The notes under the pieces were generated by a model. It saw nothing but the letters and a program-made list of their open reading frames with translations, searched no databases and had not been told where the DNA came from. 5,352 nt of DNA from DATKCN01 sp035513175. Lineage in GTDB: Bacteria > Chloroflexota > Chloroflexia > Thermomicrobiales > CFX8. The DNA lies in assembly GCA_035513175.1 (NCBI GenBank), contig DATKCN010000313.1, forward strand, positions 1 to 5,352. Reading direction: 5' to 3'. Of this stretch, positions 1-4,974 are shown in pieces (the stretch's first letter is position 1; every line of letters starts with the position of its first letter). The translations under genes and the position numbers were made by a program.

Positions 1-935
1 TCGTCACCGCCCACCTTGAACGCGCAGTAGCTGGCGTAACGGTCGGGATGGATCACACCTTCGTCAAGCGCCGCGCGCACCGCGCAATCGGGCTCATTCA
101 GGTGCCGGCAGTCGTCGTAGTGACACGCGCCCAGGTACGGACGAAATTCCGGATACAGCCGATCCAGCTCCTCGAAGTCAACCCCCCAGAGCTGCAGCGC
201 GCGGATGCCCGGCGTGTCCGCGACGTAGGTGTCGGGTCCAATCTGGAAGACCGTCGTCCAGGTCGTCGTGTGTTTGCCCTTGCCGGTCGCAGAACTGATC
301 TCGCCCGTCTTCTCCGCCGCGCGTTCCGGCGACAGCGCGTTCAGCAGGCTGGACTTGCCGACGCCCGACGGCCCGGCGAACGCGCTGAGCTTGCCTTGCA
401 GGGTGGCGCGCAGGGCATCCAGACCGCTACCGTCGTGCGCGCTGGTCGTCACGATTGGATAGCCGGCCATGCGAAACGGGGCGAACGTCCGCTCGACGTC
501 CCCCTTGTTGGCGAGGTCGAGCTTGTTGACGCAGATCACTGCCTCCAGCCCGCGCGCCTCGGCGATCAGCAGGAAGCGGTCGACGAGCCGCGGGTGCGGT
601 TCCGGCTCGTGGACCGCAAACACGGCGACGAGCTGATCCGGATTGGCAACGATCACCTGCTCACTGTCGGTTGTGCCCCGCGCCAACCGCGACAGGCTGC
701 GCGTGCGCGGCATGATCTCCTCGATCACCCCCTCGGCCGGCTCGCCCTCCGGCGTACCCGGTGTCGTCAGCGTCGTCCGCACGCGGTCTCCCGGCGCGGC
801 CGGAGTCGTCTTGCGTCGCTCGCGCTTGATCGTGCCCCGCAACGTGCAGCGCAGGATGCCGTGCGGCGTGGTGACATCGTAGTAGAGACCATAGCCACGG
901 ACGATGACGCCGGTGATTTCAGTCCCCGACGGCAT
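1..935 (-). CDS. rsgA: Ribosome small subunit-dependent GTPase RsgA (YjeQ), C-terminus cut by window edge
   Basis: RsgA is a circularly permuted GTPase that binds the 30S subunit late in assembly, checks the decoding centre and releases on GTP hydrolysis. Translating the minus strand from the ATG at 935 gives 311 residues with no stop before the edge. An OB-fold-like N-terminus (about 7-75) comes first. Then G4 (NKLD, 137-140) precedes the P-loop (GPSGVGKSS, 188-196), the permuted order diagnostic of the family. The switch stretch is rich in Gly, Lys and Thr (218-225), and G3 is DTPG (240-243). The zinc knuckle C-x4-C-x-H-x5-C (Cys271, Cys276, His278, Cys284) has the spacing of E. coli RsgA. 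RsgA proteins usually have about 290-350 residues, so little is missing. No Shine-Dalgarno sequence precedes the ATG, because a heptamer array begins 5 bases upstream. The MFS gene lies upstream on the same strand. Confidence 0.96.
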   Translation of the reverse strand, partial: MPSGTEITGVIVRGYGLYYDVTTPHGILRCTLRGTIKRERRKTTPAAPGDRVRTTLTTPGTPEGEPAEGVIEEIMPRTRSLSRLARGTTDSEQVIVANPDQLVAVFAVHEPEPHPRLVDRFLLIAEARGLEAVICVNKLDLANKGDVERTFAPFRMAGYPIVTTSAHDGSGLDALRATLQGKLSAFAGPSGVGKSSLLNALSPERAAEKTGEISSATGKGKHTTTWTTVFQIGPDTYVADTPGIRALQLWGVDFEELDRLYPEFRPYLGACHYDDCRHLNEPDCAVRAALDEGVIHPDRYASYCAFKVGGD

Positions 936-940
936 GTCTT

Positions 941-973
941 TGAGTGCTGAGTGCTGAGTGCTGAGTGCTGAGT
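941..973. repeat. Heptanucleotide tandem array, left (TGAGTGC x about 4.7)
   Basis: Four perfect copies of TGAGTGC run from 941 to 968, followed by a partial copy TGAGT that breaks into a T run. On the minus strand the unit reads GCACTCA and lies directly upstream of the rsgA start codon. The same unit in opposite orientation occurs at 1477-1507, so the two arrays form an inverted pair about 500 bp apart. A 7-base unit does not preserve reading frame, and no coding role is evident here. Confidence 0.95.
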
Positions 974-1020
974 TTTGGGCGGTCAGTGATCGCTCCCGTG
1001 CGTGATAACTCTCGAACGAA

Positions 1021-1398
1021 TCAGTGGATTCGGCGCTGATCGACTGAAGCCCGAAGGCCGCCGACGATGCGGGCGACTTCTTCGGCCTGACCCAACAACG
1101 CTTGGAACTCGTCCTGCGACACATAGCCAACGTCGGCCGCGATGTAGAGTTGCGAACGAAGCTCGGCGCACGAACCCTTGGCGATTGAAAGGAACTGGTG
1201 AAACTCGCCGTCCCGACTTCGCTCGAACCCCTCGGCAATGTTCGACATGATCGACACCGCGGTCCGCTGCATCTGGCGCGCAAGTCCATAGTCGCTTTGG
1301 AGCGCGCCGCTCCGCGTTACCGCATACACCGCGCTCGTCAGGAGACGCGTCTTCTGCCAGGCAATGAGATCCTCGAACCGCTCGACACGCCCTGACAT
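1021..1398 (-). CDS. Four-helix-bundle protein, 23S rRNA intervening-sequence (IVP, TIGR02436-like) family
   Basis: The protein has 125 residues, normal for this family. Family landmarks are clear: the N-terminal F-x-DL-x-AWQ segment (8-15), a helix with VYAVT (24-28), GLARQMQRTAVSI (38-50), the hallmark SNIAEG (52-57) followed by ER, then EFHQFLSIAKGS (65-76) and AELRSQL (78-84). It is predicted to be all-alpha, with no signal peptide or membrane segment. Members were first found as ORFs in 23S rRNA intervening sequences. Most, like this one, lie outside rRNA genes and have no known biochemical function. The Avd accessory protein of diversity-generating retroelements has a related fold, but no reverse transcriptase or template repeat is present here. 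The start at 1398 is preceded by a weak GAGAG. The gene is the only occupant of a block bounded by inverted heptamer arrays. Confidence 0.93.
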   Translation of the reverse strand: MSGRVERFEDLIAWQKTRLLTSAVYAVTRSGALQSDYGLARQMQRTAVSIMSNIAEGFERSRDGEFHQFLSIAKGSCAELRSQLYIAADVGYVSQDEFQALLGQAEEVARIVGGLRASVDQRRIH

Positions 1399-1433
1399 GC
1401 CGCTCTCAGTCGACGCTCGGGAACCCTCGCACC

Positions 1434-1473
1434 TTCTCTGGACGCCATTGTAAGCCAGAGAACGTTGATCAAC
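1434..1473 (-). promoter_or_regulatory. Inverted repeat, -10-like box and palindrome upstream of the four-helix-bundle gene
   Basis: A perfect 8-bp inverted repeat (TTCTCTGG at 1434-1441, CCAGAGAA at 1455-1462) encloses 13 bases. Read on the minus strand, that spacer contains TACAAT (1452 to 1447), a 5-of-6 match to the sigma-70 -10 box and about 50 bases upstream of the ATG at 1398. Next to it lies a perfect 10-bp palindrome, GTTGATCAAC (1464-1473), between the inverted repeat and the right heptamer array. No -35 with normal spacing is convincing: TTGATC lies only 14 bases from the -10. The site could be a promoter with operator, or a structural end of the inserted unit. Confidence 0.35.
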
Positions 1474-1476
1474 ACC

Positions 1477-1507
1477 CTCAGCACTCAGTCCTCAGCACTC
1501 AGCACTC
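1477..1507. repeat. Heptanucleotide tandem array, right (CTCAGCA x about 4.4)
   Basis: The units are CTCAGCA, CTCAGTC, CTCAGCA, CTCAGCA and a partial CTC. The second differs from the others at its last two bases. This is the reverse complement of the unit at 941-973, with inner edges CTGAG (left) and CTCAG (right). On the minus strand the array encodes the last residues of the MFS transporter (VLSAED) and its TGA stop at 1485-1487. Confidence 0.93.
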
Positions 1508-2741
1508 GCTCATCCATCTCGCGCAGCGCCGGGTTCACGAACAGCGTCAGCGACGCGGCAACCGATCCGGCCGTGATGGCGATGATCGTCGCCCGTACGC
1601 CGAAATACTCCAGCGCCAGCCCCGAGAGCAACATGCCCAGCGGCATCGCGATCCAGGCGGTCGCCATAACCATCCCGAAGACCCGACCGCGCATGCCGTC
1701 GGGCGTGCGTTCCTGCAACAGCGTCATGAGCAACGGGCTCACCGGCCCGGCGAGCAATCCGCAGAGCACCAGAATGACGGTTGCGAGCGCAACGCCCGGC
1801 AGAAACGCCAGCCCTCCCAGCGACGCCGACGACAACAGAAAGGCGATCATGAACGTCATCCGACGCGGCAGGCGGTGACCGACCGCCCCGTACAACACGG
1901 CTCCGACGAGCGCTCCGCCGCCGAACCCGCCCAGCATCACGCCGAGATTCACCGCGCTGCCGAAGACGGTGCTGGCATAGACCGGCAGGATCACCGCGAA
2001 CAGGGGCGCCGTCAGCAGATTCGTGATCGTCACGACGACCAGCAGCGTGACGATGAGCCGGTCCCGCTGAACGAAGAGAAACCCTTCGGCCAGCTCGGTA
2101 AAGTAGCCCGTAGCCGGCCGGACTAGCCGCCGAACGCGCTCTGGGGACGGAACCGCGAGTCCAATCGCTCCGGCCGAGACCGCGAACGTCGCTGCGTTCA
2201 CCCACAGCACATTGCTGGCGCCCATCATCGCGATCAGCACCCCGGCCAGAATCGGTCCGGCCATCGTTGCGGCCCGTTGAATGGCGCCGTGCGCCGAATT
2301 GGCCCCTTCCAGCCCGACACCGGCGCGCCTGGACAGCTCGGGGATCAGGCTCTGCCGCCCCGTCATGCCCGGCGCGTCAAGCAACGCCCCCAGGAATACC
2401 AGCGCCAGCAGCTGCCAGAATGCCAGCCCTACCGTCAGGTGCAGCAGTGGGATCGTCGCGACGGTGACGCCGCTGGCGAGGTCGGAGATCACGCTGGCCC
2501 GTTTGTAGCCGATGCGGTCGACGAATGTGCCGCCGAACACCCCGGCGATCACAACCGGCAGCACGGCCGCCGCCGCCGCGATGCCCGTCCGCGACGCGCT
2601 GCCTGTCGTCTGCAGCACGAACCACGGGATAGCCACGTTCGTCAGCATGTTCCCGATCGCCGACGTGCCACCCGCCGCCATCATGACGAACAGTGGCAGC
2701 CGGTCGCGTCTGTGCTCTGCTACCACGTCATTCGTCGCCAC
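1485..2741 (-). CDS. MFS transporter, drug/siderophore-efflux type (EntS / MFS_3-like)
   Basis: This is a hydrophobic protein of 418 residues from the GTG at 2741, the usual size for a 12-helix major facilitator that exports small molecules by proton antiport. It starts with a short charged N-terminus, then a first helix containing LTNVAIPWFVLQTTGSAS. The motif-A loop GGTFVDRIGYKR lies between helices 2 and 3. The central loop (PSPERVRRLVRP) separates the two six-helix halves. The second half contains RTPDGMRGRVFGMVMATAW, typical of the EntS/MFS_3 group. The substrate cannot be told from sequence. The frame stays open to an ATG at 2831, but the residues in between are polar and low in family character. 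GTG 2741 has GGCGGGA upstream and puts the first helix at the normal distance. The C-terminal VLSAED and the stop are encoded by the heptamer array, so the original tail was probably replaced. Confidence 0.9.
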   Translation of the reverse strand: MATNDVVAEHRRDRLPLFVMMAAGGTSAIGNMLTNVAIPWFVLQTTGSASRTGIAAAAAVLPVVIAGVFGGTFVDRIGYKRASVISDLASGVTVATIPLLHLTVGLAFWQLLALVFLGALLDAPGMTGRQSLIPELSRRAGVGLEGANSAHGAIQRAATMAGPILAGVLIAMMGASNVLWVNAATFAVSAGAIGLAVPSPERVRRLVRPATGYFTELAEGFLFVQRDRLIVTLLVVVTITNLLTAPLFAVILPVYASTVFGSAVNLGVMLGGFGGGALVGAVLYGAVGHRLPRRMTFMIAFLLSSASLGGLAFLPGVALATVILVLCGLLAGPVSPLLMTLLQERTPDGMRGRVFGMVMATAWIAMPLGMLLSGLALEYFGVRATIIAITAGSVAASLTLFVNPALREMDERVLSAED

Positions 2742-2789
2742 AACACGTCCCGCCTGCCAAACGCCGCGTCTGTCACCGCCAAGCCTGCC

Positions 2790-2799
2790 TGACGCGTCA
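2790..2799. promoter_or_regulatory. Palindrome TGACGCGTCA in the MFS leader
   Basis: This perfect 10-bp palindrome lies about 50 bases upstream of the preferred MFS start. On the minus strand it overlaps TTGACG, a 5-of-6 match to a -35 box, but no good -10 box follows at 16-18 bases. It could be an operator for a local regulator of the transporter; no regulator gene is in the window. A palindrome of this length can also arise by chance in GC-rich DNA. Confidence 0.25.
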
Positions 2800-2844
2800 A
2801 GCCCGCGGACGGATTCACCATGACACGGCACGGGCCATTCCCAG

Positions 2845-2880
2845 TGCGATCGCAGGAGTACAATTGCAGTGAGCGATCAC
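2845..2880 (+). promoter_or_regulatory. Candidate promoter/operator of the toxin-antitoxin operon
   Basis: Two short dyad elements flank a -10-like box. TGCGATCGCA (2845-2854) is a perfect palindrome. TACAAT (2859-2864) matches the -10 consensus at 5 of 6 positions. GTGAGCGATCAC (2869-2880) has GTGA/TCAC arms around GCGA. The two dyads share GCGATC, 27 bases apart. Phd/YefM-type antitoxins usually repress their own operon by binding paired palindromes over the promoter, which this layout would suit. No clear -35 box is seen. Start of transcription near 2871 would leave a leader of about 30 bases before the ATG at 2902. Confidence 0.4.
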
Positions 2881-2901
2881 CGCAACGACTTGGAGACGAC
2901 C

Positions 2902-3213
2902 ATGCCGCGCACGCTCTCCGTTCAGGAGCTGAAAGCAGACTTCGACACCCAGCTTGATGAGGTCCAGAACACGAGCATACCCCTCGTCGTCGAATCAGAC
3001 GGCATGCCTGTCGCTGTCGTGATTACGCCCGATCAGTTCCAGCAGCTACAACAGATCCAGCGAGAACGAACATGGCGAGCGCTTGACGAGTTGCGCGAGC
3101 GGAACGCGGGAGAAGATCCTGACGAAGTCCTCAAATTCGTCACCGAAATCGTCGATGAAGTTCGCCGGGAGAGACGTGAACAGCGACGCAGTGCTGACCC
3201 GGGTGGTCGTTGA
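2902..3213 (+). CDS. Type II toxin-antitoxin antitoxin, Phd/YefM family
   Basis: A protein of 103 residues that should neutralise the adjacent PIN toxin and repress the shared promoter. The N-terminal half shows the Phd/YefM DNA-binding fold pattern: VQELKADFDTQLDEV (7-21), then a strand-turn-strand PLVVESDGMPVAVVITPDQF (27-46), matching the family pattern of an inhibitor-type P-x-x-V/I...G-x-P-V-A-V-x-x...F/Y. A glutamine-rich stretch and a long charged helix follow (RERTWRALDELRER onwards), ending in an Arg-rich tail, the part that usually wraps the toxin. The ATG at 2902 is preferred because GGAG (2892-2895) lies 6 bases upstream. A GTG at 2869 would add 11 residues and has AGGAG 10 bases upstream, but it overlaps the likely promoter. 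The 3' end overlaps the toxin gene by 38 bases, implying translational coupling. Confidence 0.88.
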   Translation: MPRTLSVQELKADFDTQLDEVQNTSIPLVVESDGMPVAVVITPDQFQQLQQIQRERTWRALDELRERNAGEDPDEVLKFVTEIVDEVRRERREQRRSADPGGR

Positions 3214-3625
3214 CACCAATCTCTTCGTCAGCGGCACAATCAGCGTTCGTAGCGCGCTATACCAATGTCTCGATTGGATCGCAACGAATCCGTCGGCGCT
3301 GCTTACTTCCCCGTACCAGCAAGCTGAGATTCTTAGTGTCCTGAGCAGACCTGCCATCGCTCGCCGGTTCAACGTCACCGACCCCGCGCGTCTCCTCGTG
3401 AGCGAGCTCCTTGCCACGGCGGAGGTTATCGACGTGACCGGCTTCAAGCTGGGGATCGAGGTCCGCGACCCAGACGACGAGCCGATTCCCGCCTCCGCCC
3501 TGATCGGCAACGCCGGCTTCCTCGTTACCGGCGACCACGACCTGCTGTCCCTCGCCGGAGATCCGCGCCTCGGCCGATTGCGCATCGTGACCGCCCGCGA
3601 GTTTCTTGACGCGCTCCCTGCCTGA
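3176..3625 (+). CDS. PIN-domain RNase toxin (COG1569-type, type II toxin-antitoxin)
   Basis: PIN-domain toxins are Mg2+-dependent single-strand RNases that cut tRNA, rRNA or mRNA when freed from the antitoxin. From the GTG at 3176 the protein has 149 residues, a normal length. The acidic site appears intact: VVVDTN with Asp13, Glu51 in the QAEILSVLSRP helix, the RDPDDEP segment (97-103, Asp98 and Asp101), and TGDHDLL (118-124, Asp120 and Asp122). The VSGTIS, LLTS and REFL segments are typical of the COG1569 group. I chose GTG 3176 because GGGAG (3167-3171) lies 4 bases upstream. The frame is open to an ATG at 3083, and an ATG at 3155 is also possible, but both add residues foreign to the family. 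The toxin start lies inside the antitoxin gene, the usual antitoxin-first order. Confidence 0.9.
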   Translation: MNSDAVLTRVVVDTNLFVSGTISVRSALYQCLDWIATNPSALLTSPYQQAEILSVLSRPAIARRFNVTDPARLLVSELLATAEVIDVTGFKLGIEVRDPDDEPIPASALIGNAGFLVTGDHDLLSLAGDPRLGRLRIVTAREFLDALPA

Positions 3626-3696
3626 TCGCACACGCCAACACCCCGCATCCCGAAAACGCGGTAGACTGGCCCGCACAGCCCAACACGCTCCACAAC

Positions 3697-3703
3697 GGGA
3701 GGG
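3697..3703 (+). promoter_or_regulatory. Ribosome binding site deciding a GTG start
   Basis: GGGAGGG lies 6 bases before the GTG at 3710 and supports that codon as the start of the flavoprotein gene. The rest of the gap 3626-3709 shows no terminator stem and no convincing promoter. Confidence 0.75.
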
Positions 3704-3709
3704 TCAATC

Positions 3710-4939
3710 GTGGACTTCGCACTTTCCACTTTAGATCAGGCGCTCGTAGACCGCGCGAAGGCGCTGGCGAAGGAATTCGCCACGCGCGCCCGCGAGCACG
3801 ACGAGGCGGCCTCCTTCCCCGCCCAGGACTTTGAGCGCCTGCGCAAGGAGGGCTTCCTGACCCTCGCCGTGCCTCAGGAGCTTGGCGGCCACGGCATGTG
3901 GGATGCCAACCGCTTCGCCACCTATTACCTGATCCTCGAATCGCTAGCAGCCGGCAGCGCGTCGACCGGCCAGCTCGTGCAGATCCAGTCACACGCCACC
4001 GGCATCATCGGCAAGCTCGGAAGCGACGAGCAGAAGCGCCGCTTCTTAGGCGAAGTCGTCAGCCGCGGCGCGCTGGTCGCCTCCTGCGGCAGCGAGACCA
4101 ACCCGGCGGTGCTGGCCACCGGGTCGATTAGCCGCTCCGAGCTGGAACTGGCCGAGGGCGGCTTCCGCATCAACGCCACCAAGCACTTCGCCTCGCTGGC
4201 TCCGGCAGCCGACTTCTTCGTCGTCTACCTGATCGCTCCCGGAGCCAGCAGCGCGGCCCAGGGCACGACCGTCGTCGTAGTGTCGAAAGACGACCCCGGC
4301 GTCTCGCTGCAGGACACCTGGGACGTGATGGGCATGCGCGCCACGATCAGCTGGGCGCTGAAGCTCGACAACGTGTTCGTGCCCTGGGAGAACGTGCTCG
4401 GCCAACCCGGCGACTGGATCCAGCATGACCCGCGCACCTTTACCCTGGCCTACGTCGCCAATCACCTCGGCACGGCTCAGGGGGTCTACGACTTTCTGCT
4501 CGATTATCTGAAGCAGCGTCCGTTCCTGCTGAGTGACGACACCAACATCGCCATCATGGGCGATATGGCTTCCGGCCTGCAAGCCACCCGCATGTCGATG
4601 CTGTACGCCGCGTGGCTCTGGGAGCAGGGACGCTTCAACGACGCCGAGCTGGCCGGCATGCGCGCCCTGCACATCTCCAAGCAGACGGCGCTGATGGTCA
4701 CGAGCAAGGCCTTCGATGTCTGCGGCGCGCGCGGCGCCTTCCGCCACCTGCCGATCGAGCGCGCCTTCCGCGACGCCCGCACGTTCTCGCTGCATTTCCG
4801 CGAATCCCAGGTCATGCGCATCCTGATCGAGGCCGAGCTGGGCGGCGACTTCTACTCCAAACAGCGCTACGGCCCGCAATTGGGCCGCCAGTCGTGGGAA
4901 GCGCTCGGCATCGAGCAGCCCGTGAAGGTCGCGGACTGA
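3710..4939 (+). CDS. Acyl-CoA dehydrogenase-fold flavoprotein, catalytic Glu absent (possible monooxygenase-type member)
   Basis: At 409 residues this matches the usual length of the fold. The N-terminal helical domain spans about 7-115 (LAVPQELGGHG at 52-62), the middle beta domain about 120-225 (VASCGSETNPA at 123-133; MGMRATISWALKLDNVFVP at 207-225), and the C-terminal helical domain about 240-375. The stretch RDARTFSLHFRESQ (354-367) aligns without gaps to the FAD/catalytic segment of medium-chain dehydrogenase. It carries Phe363 where the catalytic Glu sits. The alternative Glu position of isovaleryl-CoA dehydrogenase corresponds to Phe244. Lacking both, the protein may not oxidise acyl-CoA. 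Flavin monooxygenases of this fold (DszC-like) also lack that Glu and have a similar R-x-A/S-R-T-x-x-L-H segment. Its substrate is unknown. The M20 peptidase gene follows after 35 bp, so the two are probably co-transcribed. Confidence 0.88.
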   Translation: MDFALSTLDQALVDRAKALAKEFATRAREHDEAASFPAQDFERLRKEGFLTLAVPQELGGHGMWDANRFATYYLILESLAAGSASTGQLVQIQSHATGIIGKLGSDEQKRRFLGEVVSRGALVASCGSETNPAVLATGSISRSELELAEGGFRINATKHFASLAPAADFFVVYLIAPGASSAAQGTTVVVVSKDDPGVSLQDTWDVMGMRATISWALKLDNVFVPWENVLGQPGDWIQHDPRTFTLAYVANHLGTAQGVYDFLLDYLKQRPFLLSDDTNIAIMGDMASGLQATRMSMLYAAWLWEQGRFNDAELAGMRALHISKQTALMVTSKAFDVCGARGAFRHLPIERAFRDARTFSLHFRESQVMRILIEAELGGDFYSKQRYGPQLGRQSWEALGIEQPVKVAD

Positions 4940-4960
4940 GTGGTCGGGACGCGGGACGCG

Positions 4961-4967
4961 AAGGAGG
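4961..4967 (+). promoter_or_regulatory. Strong ribosome binding site of the M20 gene
   Basis: AAGGAGG lies 7 bases before the ATG at 4975, a near-perfect Shine-Dalgarno sequence that fixes the start. It sits in the 35-bp gap after the flavoprotein stop, supporting translation from one shared transcript. Confidence 0.8.
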
Positions 4968-4974
4968 GTGACAG

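Larger units (their letters stand above)
941..1507. mobile_element. Candidate insertion unit: four-helix-bundle gene bounded by inverted heptamer arrays
   Basis: This block of about 567 bp holds one gene (1021-1398) bounded by arrays of one heptamer in inverted orientation. Its outer edges coincide with the ends of the flanking genes: the MFS stop lies inside the right array, and the rsgA start lies 5 bases beyond the left array. The layout, a single IVP-family gene between inverted repeats, resembles the intervening sequences inserted in 23S rRNA genes of Leptospira and Coxiella, which encode this protein family. No transposase, recombinase or reverse transcriptase is visible, so any movement would need a factor supplied elsewhere. 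Repeats and gene are seen directly; mobility is inferred. An alternative is simple repeat expansion on both sides of a resident gene. Confidence 0.5.

Noticed and set aside
48..950. Long plus-strand open frame (300 codons)
   Set aside because: It lies antisense to rsgA, is Arg-rich with no family character, and is a by-product of GC-rich third positions.
986..995. GTGATCGCTC shared, in inverse orientation, with 2871-2880 upstream of the antitoxin
   Set aside because: A single 10-base match in GC-rich DNA of this size is not convincing beyond chance.
941..1507. CRISPR-like array or diversity-generating retroelement
   Set aside because: The repeats are 7 bases long and directly tandem without spacers. 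The four-helix protein resembles Avd in fold only, and no reverse transcriptase or template/variable repeat pair is visible.
1510..2205. Second minus-strand frame inside the MFS gene (231 codons)
   Set aside because: It overlaps the transporter in another frame and is a polar, Arg/Gly-rich sequence typical of a shadow frame.
2742..2831. N-terminal extension of the MFS protein to the ATG at 2831
   Set aside because: The 30 added residues are polar and lack family character, and GTG 2741 has a purine-rich site and the right distance to helix 1.
2846..2853. GCGATCGC as a HIP1 element pointing to a cyanobacterium
   Set aside because: I noticed only this copy in 5.3 kb and no other cyanobacterial feature supports it.
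3626..3696. Terminator after the PIN toxin
   Set aside because: Only a 4-bp stem (CCGC/GCGG) can be drawn around 3643-3661, and no T run follows.
4046..4879. Minus-strand open frame of 277 codons opposite the flavoprotein gene
   Set aside because: The opposite strand encodes a full-length protein with recognisable domains; this frame is a shadow with no recognisable motif.
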